A stretch of 64,000 nt of DNA, from assembly GCA_021464245.1 (NCBI GenBank), contig JADCRB010000156.1, forward strand, positions 761,057-825,056, given 5' to 3'. A model generated the notes under the pieces. It was not told the DNA's origin and searched no databases. It was given only the letters and a program-made list of their open reading frames with translations. Of the stretch, positions 23,126 through 36,037 are shown in pieces (position 1 is the first letter of the stretch; the number at the start of each line of letters is the position of its first letter). The translations under genes and the position numbers were made by a program. This stretch comes from Carallia brachiata (Eukaryota; Streptophyta; Magnoliopsida; Malpighiales; Rhizophoraceae).

Positions 23126-24828
23126 GGGGGAGAGAGAGAGAGAGAGGGAGAGTAGGAGTTTTATTTGATGGGGCAGTTTGGAAGGGAAGAAAGATATTAT
23201 TACAGTATTTGAGTTTTCCAGAAAATAAAAAATTTAGCAATCCGATCAATTTGTTGGCGCGATCAGTTACCCCCTGGTTGGAGCAACAAGAAGTCTATAG
23301 TAAAAGGGGATTATTAAGCCACGTGATCCCTGTTGATATTCAACTCCTGATGTCTTAGACTCTGCGGGAGGAAGTTATTGTGAATTCAAGAATTTCTTGA
23401 CTGTTCTGTGAATTGATATGTGACTTATTGTACGAAGGATTATAAATGACTTGTCTAGAGTTATTGTTGTCAATGGAAGAACAGAAGTGGTGATTGAAGT
23501 CATGCATGGCTTGATGCTGCAGAATACTCGGTGCAGCCATATTCAATCAATGCTTATTGTAAAGAGTAACCAGGACCAATTGATCCTGCCATAACGAGTC
23601 TGTTGACTTTTTTTTCTAGGTTTCAGGCAATCTGGATATTTATGAGAAACATATCTCCTGTTAATGTTGGATACCAGTATGTTGTTCGCTGCCAGATGTT
23701 TTATATGGTGGTTAGATGGAAAACTGCTGATTCTGTTTTTGTTCATGTTTTTGCTTCTATTTTATGCTGTGTTTGACGATGTACAGGAATTTTTGATGCA
23801 GATATCTAGATCTATTGGTGATGTATATCTAAAGAAGGCTGAATTCAACAGAGAGCCCCTGTATGTCAAGTTCCGCCTTCGTGAACCTTTTAAGAGACCA
23901 ATTTTAAGCTCAGAACCATCCATTTCTGTACATGAACTGCAACCTGATGACCAGTTTCTCATATTTGCTTCTGATGGACTGTGGGAACACCTTAGCAATC
24001 AGGAGGCCGTTGATATGGTTCAAAATAACCCACGCAATGTAAGGCCCCTTTTTCAGCTTTTAGTAGCAGTTTCCATTAGATATGGAGTTCGTCTATTGCT
24101 GAAATTGATTGTAAATAAACAATAGCATACTTGATTTTCTTTGTAAGTGAAGTTTGCTTCTTTTTTTTTTTTCAAATCACAGCCAGGAACAACTGAGAAA
24201 AGAGTTGCAAAATGGTCCAAAAGATTATTTCTTTTTAACTTCATTTTATGATTTATGAGCATTGCTTCATGATATTGACTAGTATAAATGCTTTTAAGGA
24301 GCGCCCCACACCACCCCAACCCCTTTATGTTGGACCAGTGCATTTTTGTTCAAATTTTCTTCGTAGTCAATGCTTTATTTTGTGTTACCTGGTTATTGTC
24401 TTCTACAGCATGATATTCATTCTGGTTAGGCTAGCCGAAATTCATTAGTCGGAGACACCTTAACGCTGGCAAGATCTTGGAGTCTTGTTGATTTTCCTTG
24501 TAACGAAACATTAAGGCAAAAAATTTGATCGCCGATTTCCTTCCTTTTTGGGCGTGCAGGGAATTGCTCGGAGGCTTGTGAAAGCTGCCTTGCAGGAAGC
24601 TGCCAAAAAAAGGGAAATGAGATATTCGGATTTGAAGAAGATAGACCGGGGCGTCCGCCGGCATTTCCATGATGACATCACTGTCATAGTTGTGTTTCTC
24701 GACTCAAACCTTGTAAGCAGAGCCAGTTCAGTTAAGGGGCCTTCTGTATCTGTAGAGGGGTTGGGGTTCCCCTACCCGCAAAATCTCTAGCACCCTACGC
24801 ACCACCGACAGAACTCACTAGCAACTAA
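21612..24828 (+). CDS. Protein phosphatase 2C, clade D (PP2C.D)
   Basis: Four exons: 21612-21930, 22114-22481, 23802-24038, and 24560 to the stop; all GT-AG. It is a Mg/Mn-dependent serine/threonine phosphatase; clade D members dephosphorylate plasma-membrane H+-ATPases and oppose SAUR/auxin-driven cell expansion. Metal-binding and core motifs are visible: DGHGG (exon 1), GDSRAVLGR (exon 2), [16 protein letters not shown] (exon 3), [10 protein letters not shown] (exon 4). The start [13 protein letters not shown] fits the clade. As sequenced the frame stops at 24790 ([15 protein letters not shown]). One extra base near 24754 instead gives [18 protein letters not shown] and a stop at 24826-24828, the usual clade C-terminus, so I end the gene there (about 397 residues). 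An overlapping upstream ATG lies at 21605. A second in-frame acceptor lies 15 bp before exon 3. Confidence 0.9.
23076..23152. repeat. Compound (TG)n-(AG)n microsatellite in PP2C intron 2
   Basis: About 14 TG units followed by AG units with an internal GGGGGG interruption. It lies inside the long second intron (22482-23801), about 650 bp upstream of the next exon. Confidence 0.9.
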
Positions 24829-27800
24829 TGGAGCAGGCACTCGAGACCATTGTGCACCATATACAAATCCCAGAACTTTTGACTGTAGCTCTCAGACAAT
24901 GCATGCAAGAAAGATATAAGGGCAATGGATCGGTGGGGGTGTGTTTGTCCGGAGCTGCACATAACGTTTTAACTTGAAACATGTTTTGTGGTTTAGTTCC
25001 TGAACACGCAAGCCGAAAGAAAAGGAAAAGATCCGGGGAAGAGAGTTGCAATGAAAGGTGACCATCTTCTGGATGCATTCATTTTAGTTTCTCTTCCCCA
25101 CCCACTTTATGTTGTGGAGGTTTTTGGTTTGTGTAAATTATTCATGTGTAACAGAGTCCACTTTGGGTGCAAAGCTTTATTGTATCTGACACTTGATCCG
25201 CTAGCTCCATCTGTCATTTTCATGATTGTTATTATTTTTTGTCTTTTGATGAACGAGAGATTTTTTTTTCATGTAGTTTCAATTTGTGTATGCAAGTTAA
25301 TCCTTCATAAAAGGAAAATCAGACCCCTTTAGCTCGTGGATGACTATTTACCAAAATCCACATTGTATGACCGTGCGTTGAAATGAAAAGCTACCCTTCT
25401 CTACGTGATGTAATCTTTGTAAACCAATAACCATCAATGCTAAAAAAATCGCTGGGAATACTCATCTTTCAGTTAATCTTGATCTAAGAGACTCAGAGAT
25501 CTGTTGAAGGACCAAGACTGCAAGTTGATCCCTTGATCTGTCGATGAAGTTTTCTGGCTGTAAAAAGTGCCTCTTCCAGCTCTTGCTACACCCAGAGTTA
25601 TCGTAGGACGGTCTTTGGGACTTTTTGCTCCACATCTGAAGACCGAGTTATTGTTGGGGCTTCATTACATGTCCGGAGGAAATTTCTGGAAAAATTTTCG
25701 TAATACAGCTACATAGATTCATTGTGCAGGCTTGGCCCCAGCTGCACTAGTCAAAATCTGAATCCGTGGCTTCGAAAATCCACTTCTCTTAGGATTTTAC
25801 TTGGTTCCATATCACTAGGAATAATGCCAGGCTTCAACACCTCGTGCAAATGAGCTATTCCTGCAAAAATTTGAGCAACTTGTTAATGAAAAATGACACC
25901 TCTCTCAAAGCTTTTGGAATTGTTATACGAGAGAATAAGCCTCTTCCTCCTCTGCTTGTGGTGGTAGTCACTGAGAACGCGAACGAATTATCATACTCAT
26001 AACACACAAACAGAGATACACATTGGTAAGAACACATTCAAGCCTGCCAGCAACGTACTCGGGGAGCAAATTGTTTGGGACGTATAAGTAAACCAGTAGT
26101 TGAGCCCTTTTGGCTTCTGTTTCTAGGCACCATTCACTGGATATCTAGGGAATCTAGAAAGGCAGCAAAAATTGACAGTTTAGGATGGATGTTTCGTCCC
26201 TTTTTTTTTTTTTTTTGAATGGGAAAGCAATGATGACACCTCATTATCTTGCCAGAGAGAATTATGCCACCATTCAGGACAGGTGATACATGCCAACAAA
26301 TGTCATTAGACTGTTTAAGACCCTACAAGAGTTGCGTAAGTTTAGTTCTACCAATTATCTTAACAAGAATTCAAACCCGTGATTCCATATCGCAAATGAA
26401 GTCTTTTAACCATTAAACCAGCTACCGGTGGTCCCCTAATCCATGCTGTGGACGTTTCTCGTTATGTAGAGTGGCGAGCTGATATGCTTGCTTGACGACT
26501 CGAAATCCTAAAATGGCCAATGGGCCAACATATATATAGTCTACTTAACGGGCTTATTGGCAAATTCCTATCAAACCTACGAGGTTCCTGTGCTCAACAT
26601 TGGCCAGCGGCATCTTTTCTGTTTTAAGGAAGCACTGAAGATGCTTAAATTACTGAAAATCTTGGCTTTTTCTTTTGTCTGCACTGAAATTCTTGATAAC
26701 ACTCTGTTAAGTCCTCACACTGAAAGCGCCTCTGGGGTCTGGGGAAAGTTTCTCGACCTTAAAACCTGCAGCTCAAGTTCCTCTTACAACCCCAGATAAT
26801 TGGTTCACAAAAATTTAACGCTGGAAAAGACAAAATTGGCAAACTCCACTTGAGCTAACTCAACCTGATTCAAAAACATTTTAACTATTTATTTGGATTC
26901 AGATTAAAAATTATATATTGTGAGAGAAAAAACTACTAAACTTAATTCTAAAGACTAGAGGGATACAAGTATAAAATAACTAATCAATTTTTCTAAATAA
27001 TCAATTAAAATTATTAAAAATTAATTATTTGTGACAAAAACGATAAGAGAGTAAATACATGGATATGAAAAATTTTAATTTGGCTCTTTTTTTTTTAATA
27101 TAACTCATTTATGATTTAAGTTATAGAATAAATAAAGTCAATTTAAAAAAATTATAATAAAACAAAAAAATAATAATAAATCAATTATACTTATAAAAAA
27201 AAGTAAGTAGAAAATAAGAAGTTTATTGTGATTTTACAGCAATCTGCAAGCAAATCATCCGGTCGAATGAAGTAGACATGTGAAAACTGAGAAAGTTCAC
27301 GTGGGAATGCTTCTTTTTGGGGCACAACTGGCAAATTGTGGTTAGAAAGCATTAACTTTACCGAGATTGAAGAAGGTTCCACGACTTGCTGGCTGAAGCA
27401 AGCGACAAATTCGAGAAAGATCATGGCTTTTGTGGTGCAGTAGTTTCACTTGTGAGTTCTGCCTCGTGACATGGGCTTGGCTTTCATCAACTGTGTTACA
27501 GACTCATGACATTTGGTAGAATGATTGGGTTCCAAGAATATGGGAAACAAAAGGAAAAAAAAAGGTACAATAAGAATCCACGACCTGTCTCATGATGGGT
27601 TATGCAGGTGTTAGTAGAACATATCTGAAATGGTTTTCTTCGACAACATCCTGAAAAAAAAAAAAGAGATTTGGGCATATATAGGATCTTCTTGGTTCTC
27701 CATTTTTTCCTTTTTGTGTCTACCGATTTAATTTCTTACATAAAAAATAGAAAATCATTTTGACAGGAATAGGAATGGACTGTTATCATGTGATGTAAGA

Positions 27801-30107
27801 TTATTGAAGTAATCGTGAGATTAAATCGTAAATATATTGTAATAAATGTCATTAAAATATTTTAATCTCTTTTTGCTGCGATCAGTTTGGTTCTACAGGC
27901 TAAGCTTCCTTTCTGGCAACGCCCAAATTTGCTGGCCCCCAGACCCTTGTGTCCACTGCCCAGCAGGGATGAATTTGTGTTGTGCACACCATAAAGTGTG
28001 AGTCCATCTTGTTTATTTGAGTAGGTCATAGACCGGCCATTCAGTATTCACTACTGCACCAAATATACCTGCCCCCCTTCATTGTTCATTTAGTACTGCA
28101 CCTATAATCTACGGACTAAAACATCTGATCACCATGATCGTGGATTTTGCATAAGAAATTTTATGTAATGTAAATGTGGTACACACTTGTTATGCAATTT
28201 GTGTAAGAATAAAACTACATGACTAGTAATCCAGTATCATTTAATGATATCTACTAATATATTTTTTTTAATTTTTTAAATTCAATCATCTAATGATATA
28301 TATCAAACTGCATAGCAAACTCTCATAGCTTGTGAGCCACCTTGCGACTGGAACCTTATGAGTGGTCAAATATGTTCTTTAGCATTGACGTTTCTGGAAC
28401 TCCAAAACCAAGTTTTTGAGCTTAATTAGGTGAAACTTACAATACAAACATTACGCATGTTTGCAGAGAGTTGCTGGCTGTATTGATTGTCTTATCCATT
28501 TGTGCGTAGTGCGTAGTCTTTGATGCCTTTTCTGGGGTAACCTTTTGAGCCAAAAGGATAAAGCGTATTAATTTTCTGTCTCAAGGGACCGATCGATAAG
28601 GCCATGCGACGTATTATTGCTGGTTTCCCCCTCACTCTCACTCACCATCACTTGGAAGCATAAATTCTGTCCCAGGAATTATGAGTTTTGAAGCCAAATA
28701 ACATCCTGCATTGTTGGATGTTTCCTTATATTGTTGTTTTTGTATATTTTATTTTTATGTTAATTGATTTCGATTGAGATTTGAATTTCAGTTTTTCAAT
28801 TCTTAAGTTGGCCCTAATACAAGTATTTCCAGCATTTCTATGGTGTTTTTTTTTTTTTTCCTATAATCGCCTGTGACATTGATCTATATTCTATAGAAAC
28901 ATACCTAGAGCTCTGGTCTTTATTAAGGCCCACAAGAACAAATATAGCAATTGATCACCAAACTTAAACTCTGCTGCCTTCACTGAATAAAATTTAGGTT
29001 AACTTCACACCGCCTCCATAAACAAATTCTTCAAGCGCACCCCTTTCTTATTTATTTCAGAGAGAGCACCATTGCCATCATTGAAAGTGAGAATGCCTTG
29101 GACAGAATTTTATTTTTTTAACCACAGAAAATCATTGTATTAATATTAATTGAATCTATATACAGATCTAACGTAGAGACTTTAGAGAGACTTATACAAA
29201 ATAAGAATACAACACGATCTAATTGACCTTGGACAGGATTGATCAAATCTTTTTGATTCATGATAATAACACTCTTCCTTTTAAAGATGTATACATCAAA
29301 CACTTTATTAAAATTCGTGTGCAGATCAGCAAACAACAATGGCTTGAAAATAACACAACTTGCACCATAAAGTGATGGCATCTTTAGAGTCTTCTCTCAT
29401 TCTACTCAATGCTGTTTTGGGAAGTCCCATTCCAAGTCTAAAATGTCCAACCAACCCCAATCAGCTTGCTTGTAAAAGGGTATTTATTGCAGAAACCAAT
29501 AATTGCTTGTTTTTGCAGGCTTCATAAAGGAGAGTGGGTTAGCTATAATGTTGGTTTAAGAGGTAACAAGCCAAAAGATTTACAGGTGCCTTGGTTTCTG
29601 GATGCAGTGGCATTTAGATTAGGTGTAACTTTCTGCTTGTCGGCGTCCTTAGATTAGAAAAGATTTTCACGGCCAGTGGTGTTACCTATGCAAAGCTTTC
29701 TCCATAGCCGTGTTCTGATATGGCTTACATTTTGTTTCTCAAAATAAAAGAATTATACTCCACACAGGTCATCTCTAGTTCTCTATGAAACTGTTAGATG
29801 GATTGGTCTTTCCTCTCCTAGCTGTGCTGCTTCTTTTTTTCTCAGCTTAGACTTGTCCTTCTATTTTAGCGAAAAATAATAATAATAATAAAGACATTCC
29901 GAAAGCAATTGGAGTTATGACAACTCAAAACTTCTATACAAATCACTAATCTAGTACAAGATTGAACCCGTGATGTTGCAAACGCAGAATCGCTAAGGCA
30001 ACCAGGTAACTTATTATCTAACTGCCAAATTTACATGAGCCGCGTAATGCAGAGCCATTACAAATGACAAAAGAACATCTTTCTATGAAGGTAATTTTAC
30101 AGACACA
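24829..30107. other. Intergenic, with a decayed kinase fragment
   Basis: The first 400-500 bp are probably the PP2C 3' UTR. After the kinase relic (25740-26150) I find only AT-rich sequence, poly-A or poly-T tracts, and repetitive-looking tails near 26370-26430 and 29950-30010 that share a CCCGTGAT phrase found in many plant transposon remnants. ORFs at 26557, 27191 (-), 29118 (-) and 29466 show no recognisable family. Confidence 0.45.
25740..26150 (-). pseudogene. Receptor-like protein kinase fragment, decayed
   Basis: On the minus strand, kinase motifs occur in the correct order but in different frames. Near 26120-26040 the reading CLETEAKRAQLLVYLYVPNN resembles subdomain V (LLVYEYVPNN). 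Near 25860-25785, GIAHLHEVLKPGIIPSD then MEPSKILR resembles subdomain VIb (LAYLHE ... VHRDIKSSNILL). Near 25760, GATTTTG(x)ACTAGTG resembles DFGLV of subdomain VII. The catalytic HRD has become IPSD, the segment between V and VIb is garbled and stops are present. No N-terminal receptor part is seen. It is a dead fragment of a plant RLK/RLCK-type gene. Confidence 0.55.
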
Positions 30108-31813
30108 TTACAGATCCCTTCTACAAAGCGGGCAAGATGCGTGCCTGAGAAGCCATTTATCTATGCAAGGCAGGTGAAACATGTGATGACAATGAGGCAA
30201 GCTTCTAACCGTCTCCCCAAGCTGAAAGTCCTGCATATCCAGAAGAATCACAATGTTACCATCAGTTATGCCTTTTTCCGATTATTCACTCACATCTACC
30301 TACTTCGCGGGGGAAAAACAATTGAGGAATAAAAAAGCAAGAAAAGAAAGGACGAAAGGACCAAACCTGAAGGCAAACTGAACAAGAGGCTTTCTCCCCG
30401 GAGGTGTCTACGTTGTTATGGCTTGTAATTTTAATCTTAGGAATCTTTTCCACGGAATCTCGAGGCAATCCCTTGGCATCACCAGTGTCAAAAATGTTTG
30501 GGATGTCGTCAAAGTTTGTTTCAACAGCACCCATCTAATCAACACAATCAATGTAAGCAAAACATAATAGCGGATGGACATCGGAATTTATTGCATTTAT
30601 TGTTTGTATGGCAAATTACCTGGCTTTGTACCGCACTCAACATGGCAGGACCAATTCGCTCCCGAACAAGCCTGCCACTGAGAAGGCTAGCAATAACATC
30701 AATCTGGCCCATTGAAAAGTAGCGTTAGTTGGGCACAAAATTTCTTATTGGACAAAAAGCAATTGAGGTTCTAACATCAAAACGCCCACAGAATTGGTAT
30801 TAGATCCACATGTCTTACTTTAGTTCTCGTGAATTTGCAGGTACACTTACCAACCTGCCTGACAAAGAAAGATATTTCCATTTTTTATTTACCTAAAACA
30901 CATTAAATAAGGGAAAAGTTGAAATGCTCACCAAATAGAGGAGACACCCAACTCCAGATTCATCTGATTGCCAGAGAAGAAGAGAAGATTCAAAGACTTC
31001 AATGGAGAAAACAGCTCCTGATATGGCACCAACTGCAGCCCCCCGAACGAACCCACTTTCTGTTTCTTGGCCTATCAAAGCTCCAGTCATGGCACCTAAC
31101 AAAGTGCCCACTACAGACCACATTGACAATTTCTTCAGCAAAAGCTTATAACTTACAAAAATTATGTTGAAAAAAAATTAACCCCTATGTCCATAAATTT
31201 GAGGAAACAAACAATGGCTAAAATTACTAATCATGCACCTGTTCCTAAGATGGGCAAAAGGCAATGACTCCAAACATCTTTTACTTCAATAACCTTTCAT
31301 GCATCAATAGAACCGAACAAAACAATGTTATCCGTCATTTTCACAGCAAAATGCTCATTGTCTATTCAAGATTATCTAAGTTCAAATCCATGGAATTGTG
31401 GAATCAAGACCAATAGAGGAAACCCGAAACATTCAATAATCAGAAATTGAAGAGAAATCCCAAAGATAAAACTCAAATCTATTTCATCTCAAACCCCGCA
31501 TCAAAGAACGTAAAACAGATCGAGTATCCATTACCATTCAACAAAAAAGCCCGCAAATTTCCATTGACAACAAGATTTTCTAAAGAATATGCAACAAAAC
31601 TTAGGCAAAAAAAAAAAAAAAAAAGAAAAAGAATGTAAGAAAAAGGTTAGAAAACCAACCTAAGGCAAAGAAGAAGGTAAAGATCGCAGAGAAGACGTTC
31701 CCAATGATGGCAGAGACGGCAAAATTGCAAGCATCTTTAACCCTTTCAACGAAATTCACGAAGGAAGGCAACGAAGACATGGAAAACCCAGATGGGTATG
31801 GACAAATTTCCAT
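30108..31813 (-). CDS. NEP1-interacting protein-like RING-H2 protein
   Basis: Five exons on the minus strand: 31660-31813, 30932-31110, 30620-30703, 30367-30534, 30108-30230, all GT-AG with exact frame joins, giving 235 residues, the usual length for NIP1/NIP2. The N-terminus [14 protein letters not shown] is followed by a hydrophobic, glycine-rich membrane region (about residues 32-80, including [19 protein letters not shown]). The C-terminus carries a C3H2C3 RING-H2 finger (residues 190-232: [21 protein letters not shown]). In Arabidopsis NIP1 and NIP2 bind the nuclear-encoded plastid RNA polymerase RPOTmp and tether it to thylakoids; RING activity as an E3 ubiquitin ligase is inferred from the domain. 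No frame damage is seen. The leader is short with a T-run just upstream. Confidence 0.93.
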
Positions 31814-32907
31814 TCTTTTCGGCTTTCAATGGTGAAAGGCAGCAACTTTCTTTTTTTTTTTTTTTGGGTTAAAGGGGTTATTATTGATCTGCAGTTTGGG
31901 TTTTAACGCAGACTTTATACAACAAAAAGGGCGAGGTGCTGTGCTTATTTGGTGCGCGCGATGTTGCCTTCTCATATGGTCCTTAAAGAAGAAGGAAAAA
32001 CGAAAAGAGACCCCTCCAACTAACTGGCATTTAAAGCCTTTTACTTTTTTAAAACCTTCTATTGCCGTTTATTATTTGTTTTTAAGGTAAAAAAGAAAAA
32101 CAATACATGGCAAACATGTCAATTACTGTACCTATATTAGAGTTAATTTTATTAATTTAATTTTCCTTCTATTTTGTTTATGTATTTTGATGGGTTTGTA
32201 TTTTATTTAATTAATCACAAGAGTAAAATTTTTTAAAATAAATTGAAGGTTCAAATTATAATTCTTTTAAATTTTGACAAAAATGTAGGTTCGTTAATAA
32301 AAGAAATCTCAATGAAACTTCTTTTTTTTTCATACTAGAATTTGAGCTTTAAGCATTAGAACTAAAAGTCTTTTTAGTTGTGGTCACGGTAGACCACGCG
32401 TTAAACTCGTTATTTTCGCTTTCAGAGGCGCGAGACTGTGACGTGGAGGAAAAATATGGGAACTTTTTGTTTCGGACAAATCAAAAGGCAGTTGTTTCTG
32501 GGGTGTTTCTTAATTAATCCGGCAAATGAATCTCATTAAAGAGATACTTCCAATTTTCTCTTCCATCACTCGTTTCGACGAGGGTGGCCAAAATAAAAGA
32601 AAAATATATAGATATAAAAAATTATAAATAAAAAATAAATATATAATAATCGATCGATTGATTTTTATAATTAATAATTAATATTTATAATAAAAAAATA
32701 TTTTTATTAGTTTTTTATTATAAAAATAATTATTTAGTTATATAAAATAATTAATCTATTGAACAATGTCTATTTTACGGGAGGGAAAAAAAAAGTTCAA
32801 CCCAAATATGCAAGGCGTGGTGTGCCCCGTGGTCCAAATTGTGTGGTAGCAGGGAGGGTAAGATGAGGGGGTCTGTTTCAACAACTTGTACGGACCGTGT
32901 AAGGCTT

Positions 32908-33070
32908 CAAAGTTCAATGTTCTTAGAGTTTAATGCATCATCCACTACCTCTCTCATTTTGATGATCAAAATCAATGTGAGCAATGGTTTTAAAAATTCA
33001 ATGTTCTTAGAGTTTAATGCATCATCTACCATATTAATGTTGTTAGAGTTTAATGCATTATTCACCATTT
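32908..33070 (+). repeat. Short repeat, three copies of a TTAGAGTTTAATGCAT unit
   Basis: The phrase AATGTTCTTAGAGTTTAATG followed by CATCATC occurs at about 32917 and 33000, with a third diverged copy at about 33037 (GTTGTTAGAGTTTAATGCAT). Two of the copies are followed by a similar CTCTCATT-containing tail. The ORF through this segment reflects the repeat and is not called as a gene. Confidence 0.7.
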
Positions 33071-34474
33071 CTCTCATTCATTACTTGAGTTATTTTATGT
33101 CAAAAAAAAAAAAAACTTGAGTTATCAACCACCTCGCATCCAAATTGGTAGCTTATACAGTGATTCGTTGAGTATTTCTTACCTTTTCTCTTAGCCAATA
33201 GTTGCTAAGTGCCTTCGTCCTTGTTAGCTTAAAAGTATGGTCTAAATGCAATGTTTGATTTCAGATTTAATATTCACAGAGGGAGTTGTGAAAAGGTTAT
33301 AAGATTTATTAATACTCAAATAGTAAGTCTGTTTTATGAGGACGGTTAAATGTAAACGGTTAAATAAAAATGTAAAAATTAAAACTAATTTTAATTCATA
33401 AATATTATGATTAATATATTTGCGAGTGTTTTTTTTACTGTTTAAAAAAGAAAACTTGACTTATCAGAATTAAATAGTTTTTCTTTTTCTTTCTTTTGTT
33501 TGCATTGCATTGCTTTAATTATTTATAATTAATTGTATTTTATCTCTCTCTCTCTCTATATATATATAACTATATAATTGTCCTATTTTCAAATTAAATA
33601 TTTTTTTCTATTACGAAGATTATTACGTCGTGAATTGTATTATAGAGACCGCTATTTTGCTTCTAAATTTTATATATTATTTATTCAAAATTAAAATTTG
33701 AGACTTAAATTACTGTGGTATTCAATTATGAAGAATAGTTGAATAGATTACACGAGTTATTGTATTACTGCAAATTCTCGGCGTGTGTTGTCCGTATTAT
33801 ATTTGGGTTAACAATGTGGGCCGGCGAAGAATTCCGCATCGGCGAAAGTTTGGGGTAGTGGCCACCAGAGATTATATATATTTTTTAAATTTTAAATTTT
33901 TAGTTTCAAAAGAAATTGACAATCTAGACTGGTTTTTTTTTATTAGAATTTATGATGATACTGTGCGCTAGCCGAATTTAAAAAAAAAAAAAAACTGACT
34001 TTACTAAATATTATAAATTAACTATGTGACTACTGTAATTATCCCAACTTTTAATTTTTAAATAAATAAATGAATATAAGGGTTCGGTACGGGGTCGGTC
34101 TCGAGGCTCGGTACCCGCTGCCCATCCCTTCAGCATTAGGATTTTACTATTTCGAATTGACTTTTTTTATGTCAACCACCGGGGTCAATATCATTGTAGC
34201 GTGGTTAAGCAATCTAAACTAGATGACAGTTGTGCATGCAACACAGTTCATTTCCTTGCAAAATTGATTTCCGATGATTATTTTTTCTTTAATATTGTGA
34301 TTACGTCCCATTACAGATCCTAAGCAACTTAACTTCAATTAAAATTATTTATTTATACTAAAAAATTGTCACTTTAAAACGTGTTTGAATATCACTGGTT
34401 CGTCAGTGCCGGCTGCAGACTTCAATTGGGTCATGGTCTCTCATAGACTTTTGGGGCGATTAAAGAATATCTGA

Positions 34475-34651
34475 ATGGACGAAGCAACTAAGCAAAAGCA
34501 CATCGACATCGGTGTTAAGTTATTTGTGGACTCAAGCATCATGCACGAAGACACAACACCAGCTAAGAAACTTCTAAGTATGATGGACCCCATGCTTGCT
34601 TGGAATTTCAAATACATAAAAGTTTGTAGGCATCCGGAAGTAAAAATGTGA
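34475..34651 (+). other. Unexplained 58-codon ORF
   Basis: An ATG-initiated ORF of 58 codons, MDEATKQKHIDIGVKLFVDS to CRHPEVKM, sits in surroundings that are otherwise stop-rich and AT-rich; its composition looks protein-like. I recognise no family, see no clear splice partners and no TATA box at a fitting distance. It may be an exon or relic of a gene, or chance. Confidence 0.2.
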
Positions 34652-36037
34652 TTGACTTAAGTTTTTAAATTATAAAAAATATATTAAATTTTAAAAAGTA
34701 AATAAATTATTAAATATTATTAAATTAATTATATAACTTATTAAATATATTTATATAATTTTATTCTTAAAAACATACATAATTCTTTCCTTTGCCTGCC
34801 CTTTCTTGTCCCCTATGGTTTAAAGTCCTTTCTCATCAATTTTTTATTCCTTAATTTGCGTTTAATTATCTCTATGATCTCATGAAGTGACGTTAAATCT
34901 CATGAGGTGACGTTAAACAAATCAATATATGACTTTGAAGACTGGAGTTTTCGTTCTTAGTCGAGAAGCAAGCAATTTGCCACTAATAGATAAAGGAATA
35001 TGTTTGAATTGAGAGAGTGGTAGTTAAAAAAAAGTATTCAAAATACATTGAGTCTTATTATTTATGTAATTAAGTTAATAAAATAAAATATAATAAATTA
35101 TTAATTTATTTTTATTATAAAAAATATTAATATAATTGTATAAATAATAAGATTTGTTGTATTTTAAATATTTCTCTTGCCAGCACTCCCTCACCATTAA
35201 TCTTTTTCCAATAGGAAAATTGATGGCTGCCTGTATTAATAAGATGTACAGATCATCCCAGCTGATACTTTCCATTCACAACACAATTTTTTTATATGAT
35301 AATCAGCTGTCAGGATGTTATTCTTTCCGCAATCAACTGAGTTGATTTTCTACCAAACATAGCTTCTTCAATCAGTCGTTCTGTTCGTGAATTTTGGGCA
35401 TTGCTCTTGTATAAATAAACGAATAAGATTACGTAAATATATTTAATAAAATATGCAACAGATACATAATTAATTTAATAATATTTAATAATTTATCTTT
35501 TTTGTTTTGAAATTAATATATGCTTCATGCAATGAGTACATCAAGCCCTTACCCATGTATTCTTTTAACGTTATTATGTATTTCTGTAACATGGTCCATT
35601 ACCTTAATTAAGCTTAATTAAGCTCCACAGGAGTGAGATATTTCTACAAAATTTTATATGTTGACGAATATTTTTATCTTCCAGTACCAAAAAAATAAAA
35701 AATCGTTAATTATTATTTCCCCTTCTATTCTATTCATCCACCTTCATTTCCTTCCAAATAAACACAACCACAGTGTAATAAAATAAAAAAAAAAACGCGG
35801 CCTCTAGAAGACCCATAGACACATTTAATTGGTCAATGTTGAAGCAAAAACTTGTTCGAGCAAACTGGGATAGCAGAAAGTGTGCGCAAAGTTTGAATTT
35901 TTATGTTCCTAATGTAATTAATTAATGGAACGAGAAGATTTTTTTTTTTTTTCAAAGAAAAGGCGATTTAATTATTAGTAAAGTTTGAAGTGAAAAAACC
36001 AAATTTTATTATAAATATTAAACTTAGTGGTCATTAC

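Larger units (their letters stand above)
31814..36029. other. Gene-poor AT-rich region
   Basis: No gene recognised. It contains the promoter side of the NIP-like gene, the short tandem repeat at 32908-33070, a small unexplained ORF at 34475-34651, and a GC-rich scrap at 34080-34130 (GGTTCGGTACGGGGTCGG) that resembles the end of a second small transposon. Much of 32580-32760 and 34660-34760 is almost pure A/T. Confidence 0.45.

Noticed and set aside
26370..26430. Possible tRNA-like segment (CCCGTGATTCCATATCGCAAA)
   Set aside because: Cannot be folded into a cloverleaf with proper arms; resembles a common repeat tail shared with 29950-30010.
27191..27424. 77-codon minus-strand ORF
   Set aside because: Looks weakly protein-like but matches no family I know and has no supporting exon or promoter.
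29466..29657. Possible exon reading HKGEWVSYNVGLRGNKPKD
   Set aside because: No family recognised; starts at a non-ATG codon and has no partner exons.
34080..34130. GC-rich scrap resembling a transposon end
   Set aside because: No second end or target duplication found, so not called as an element.
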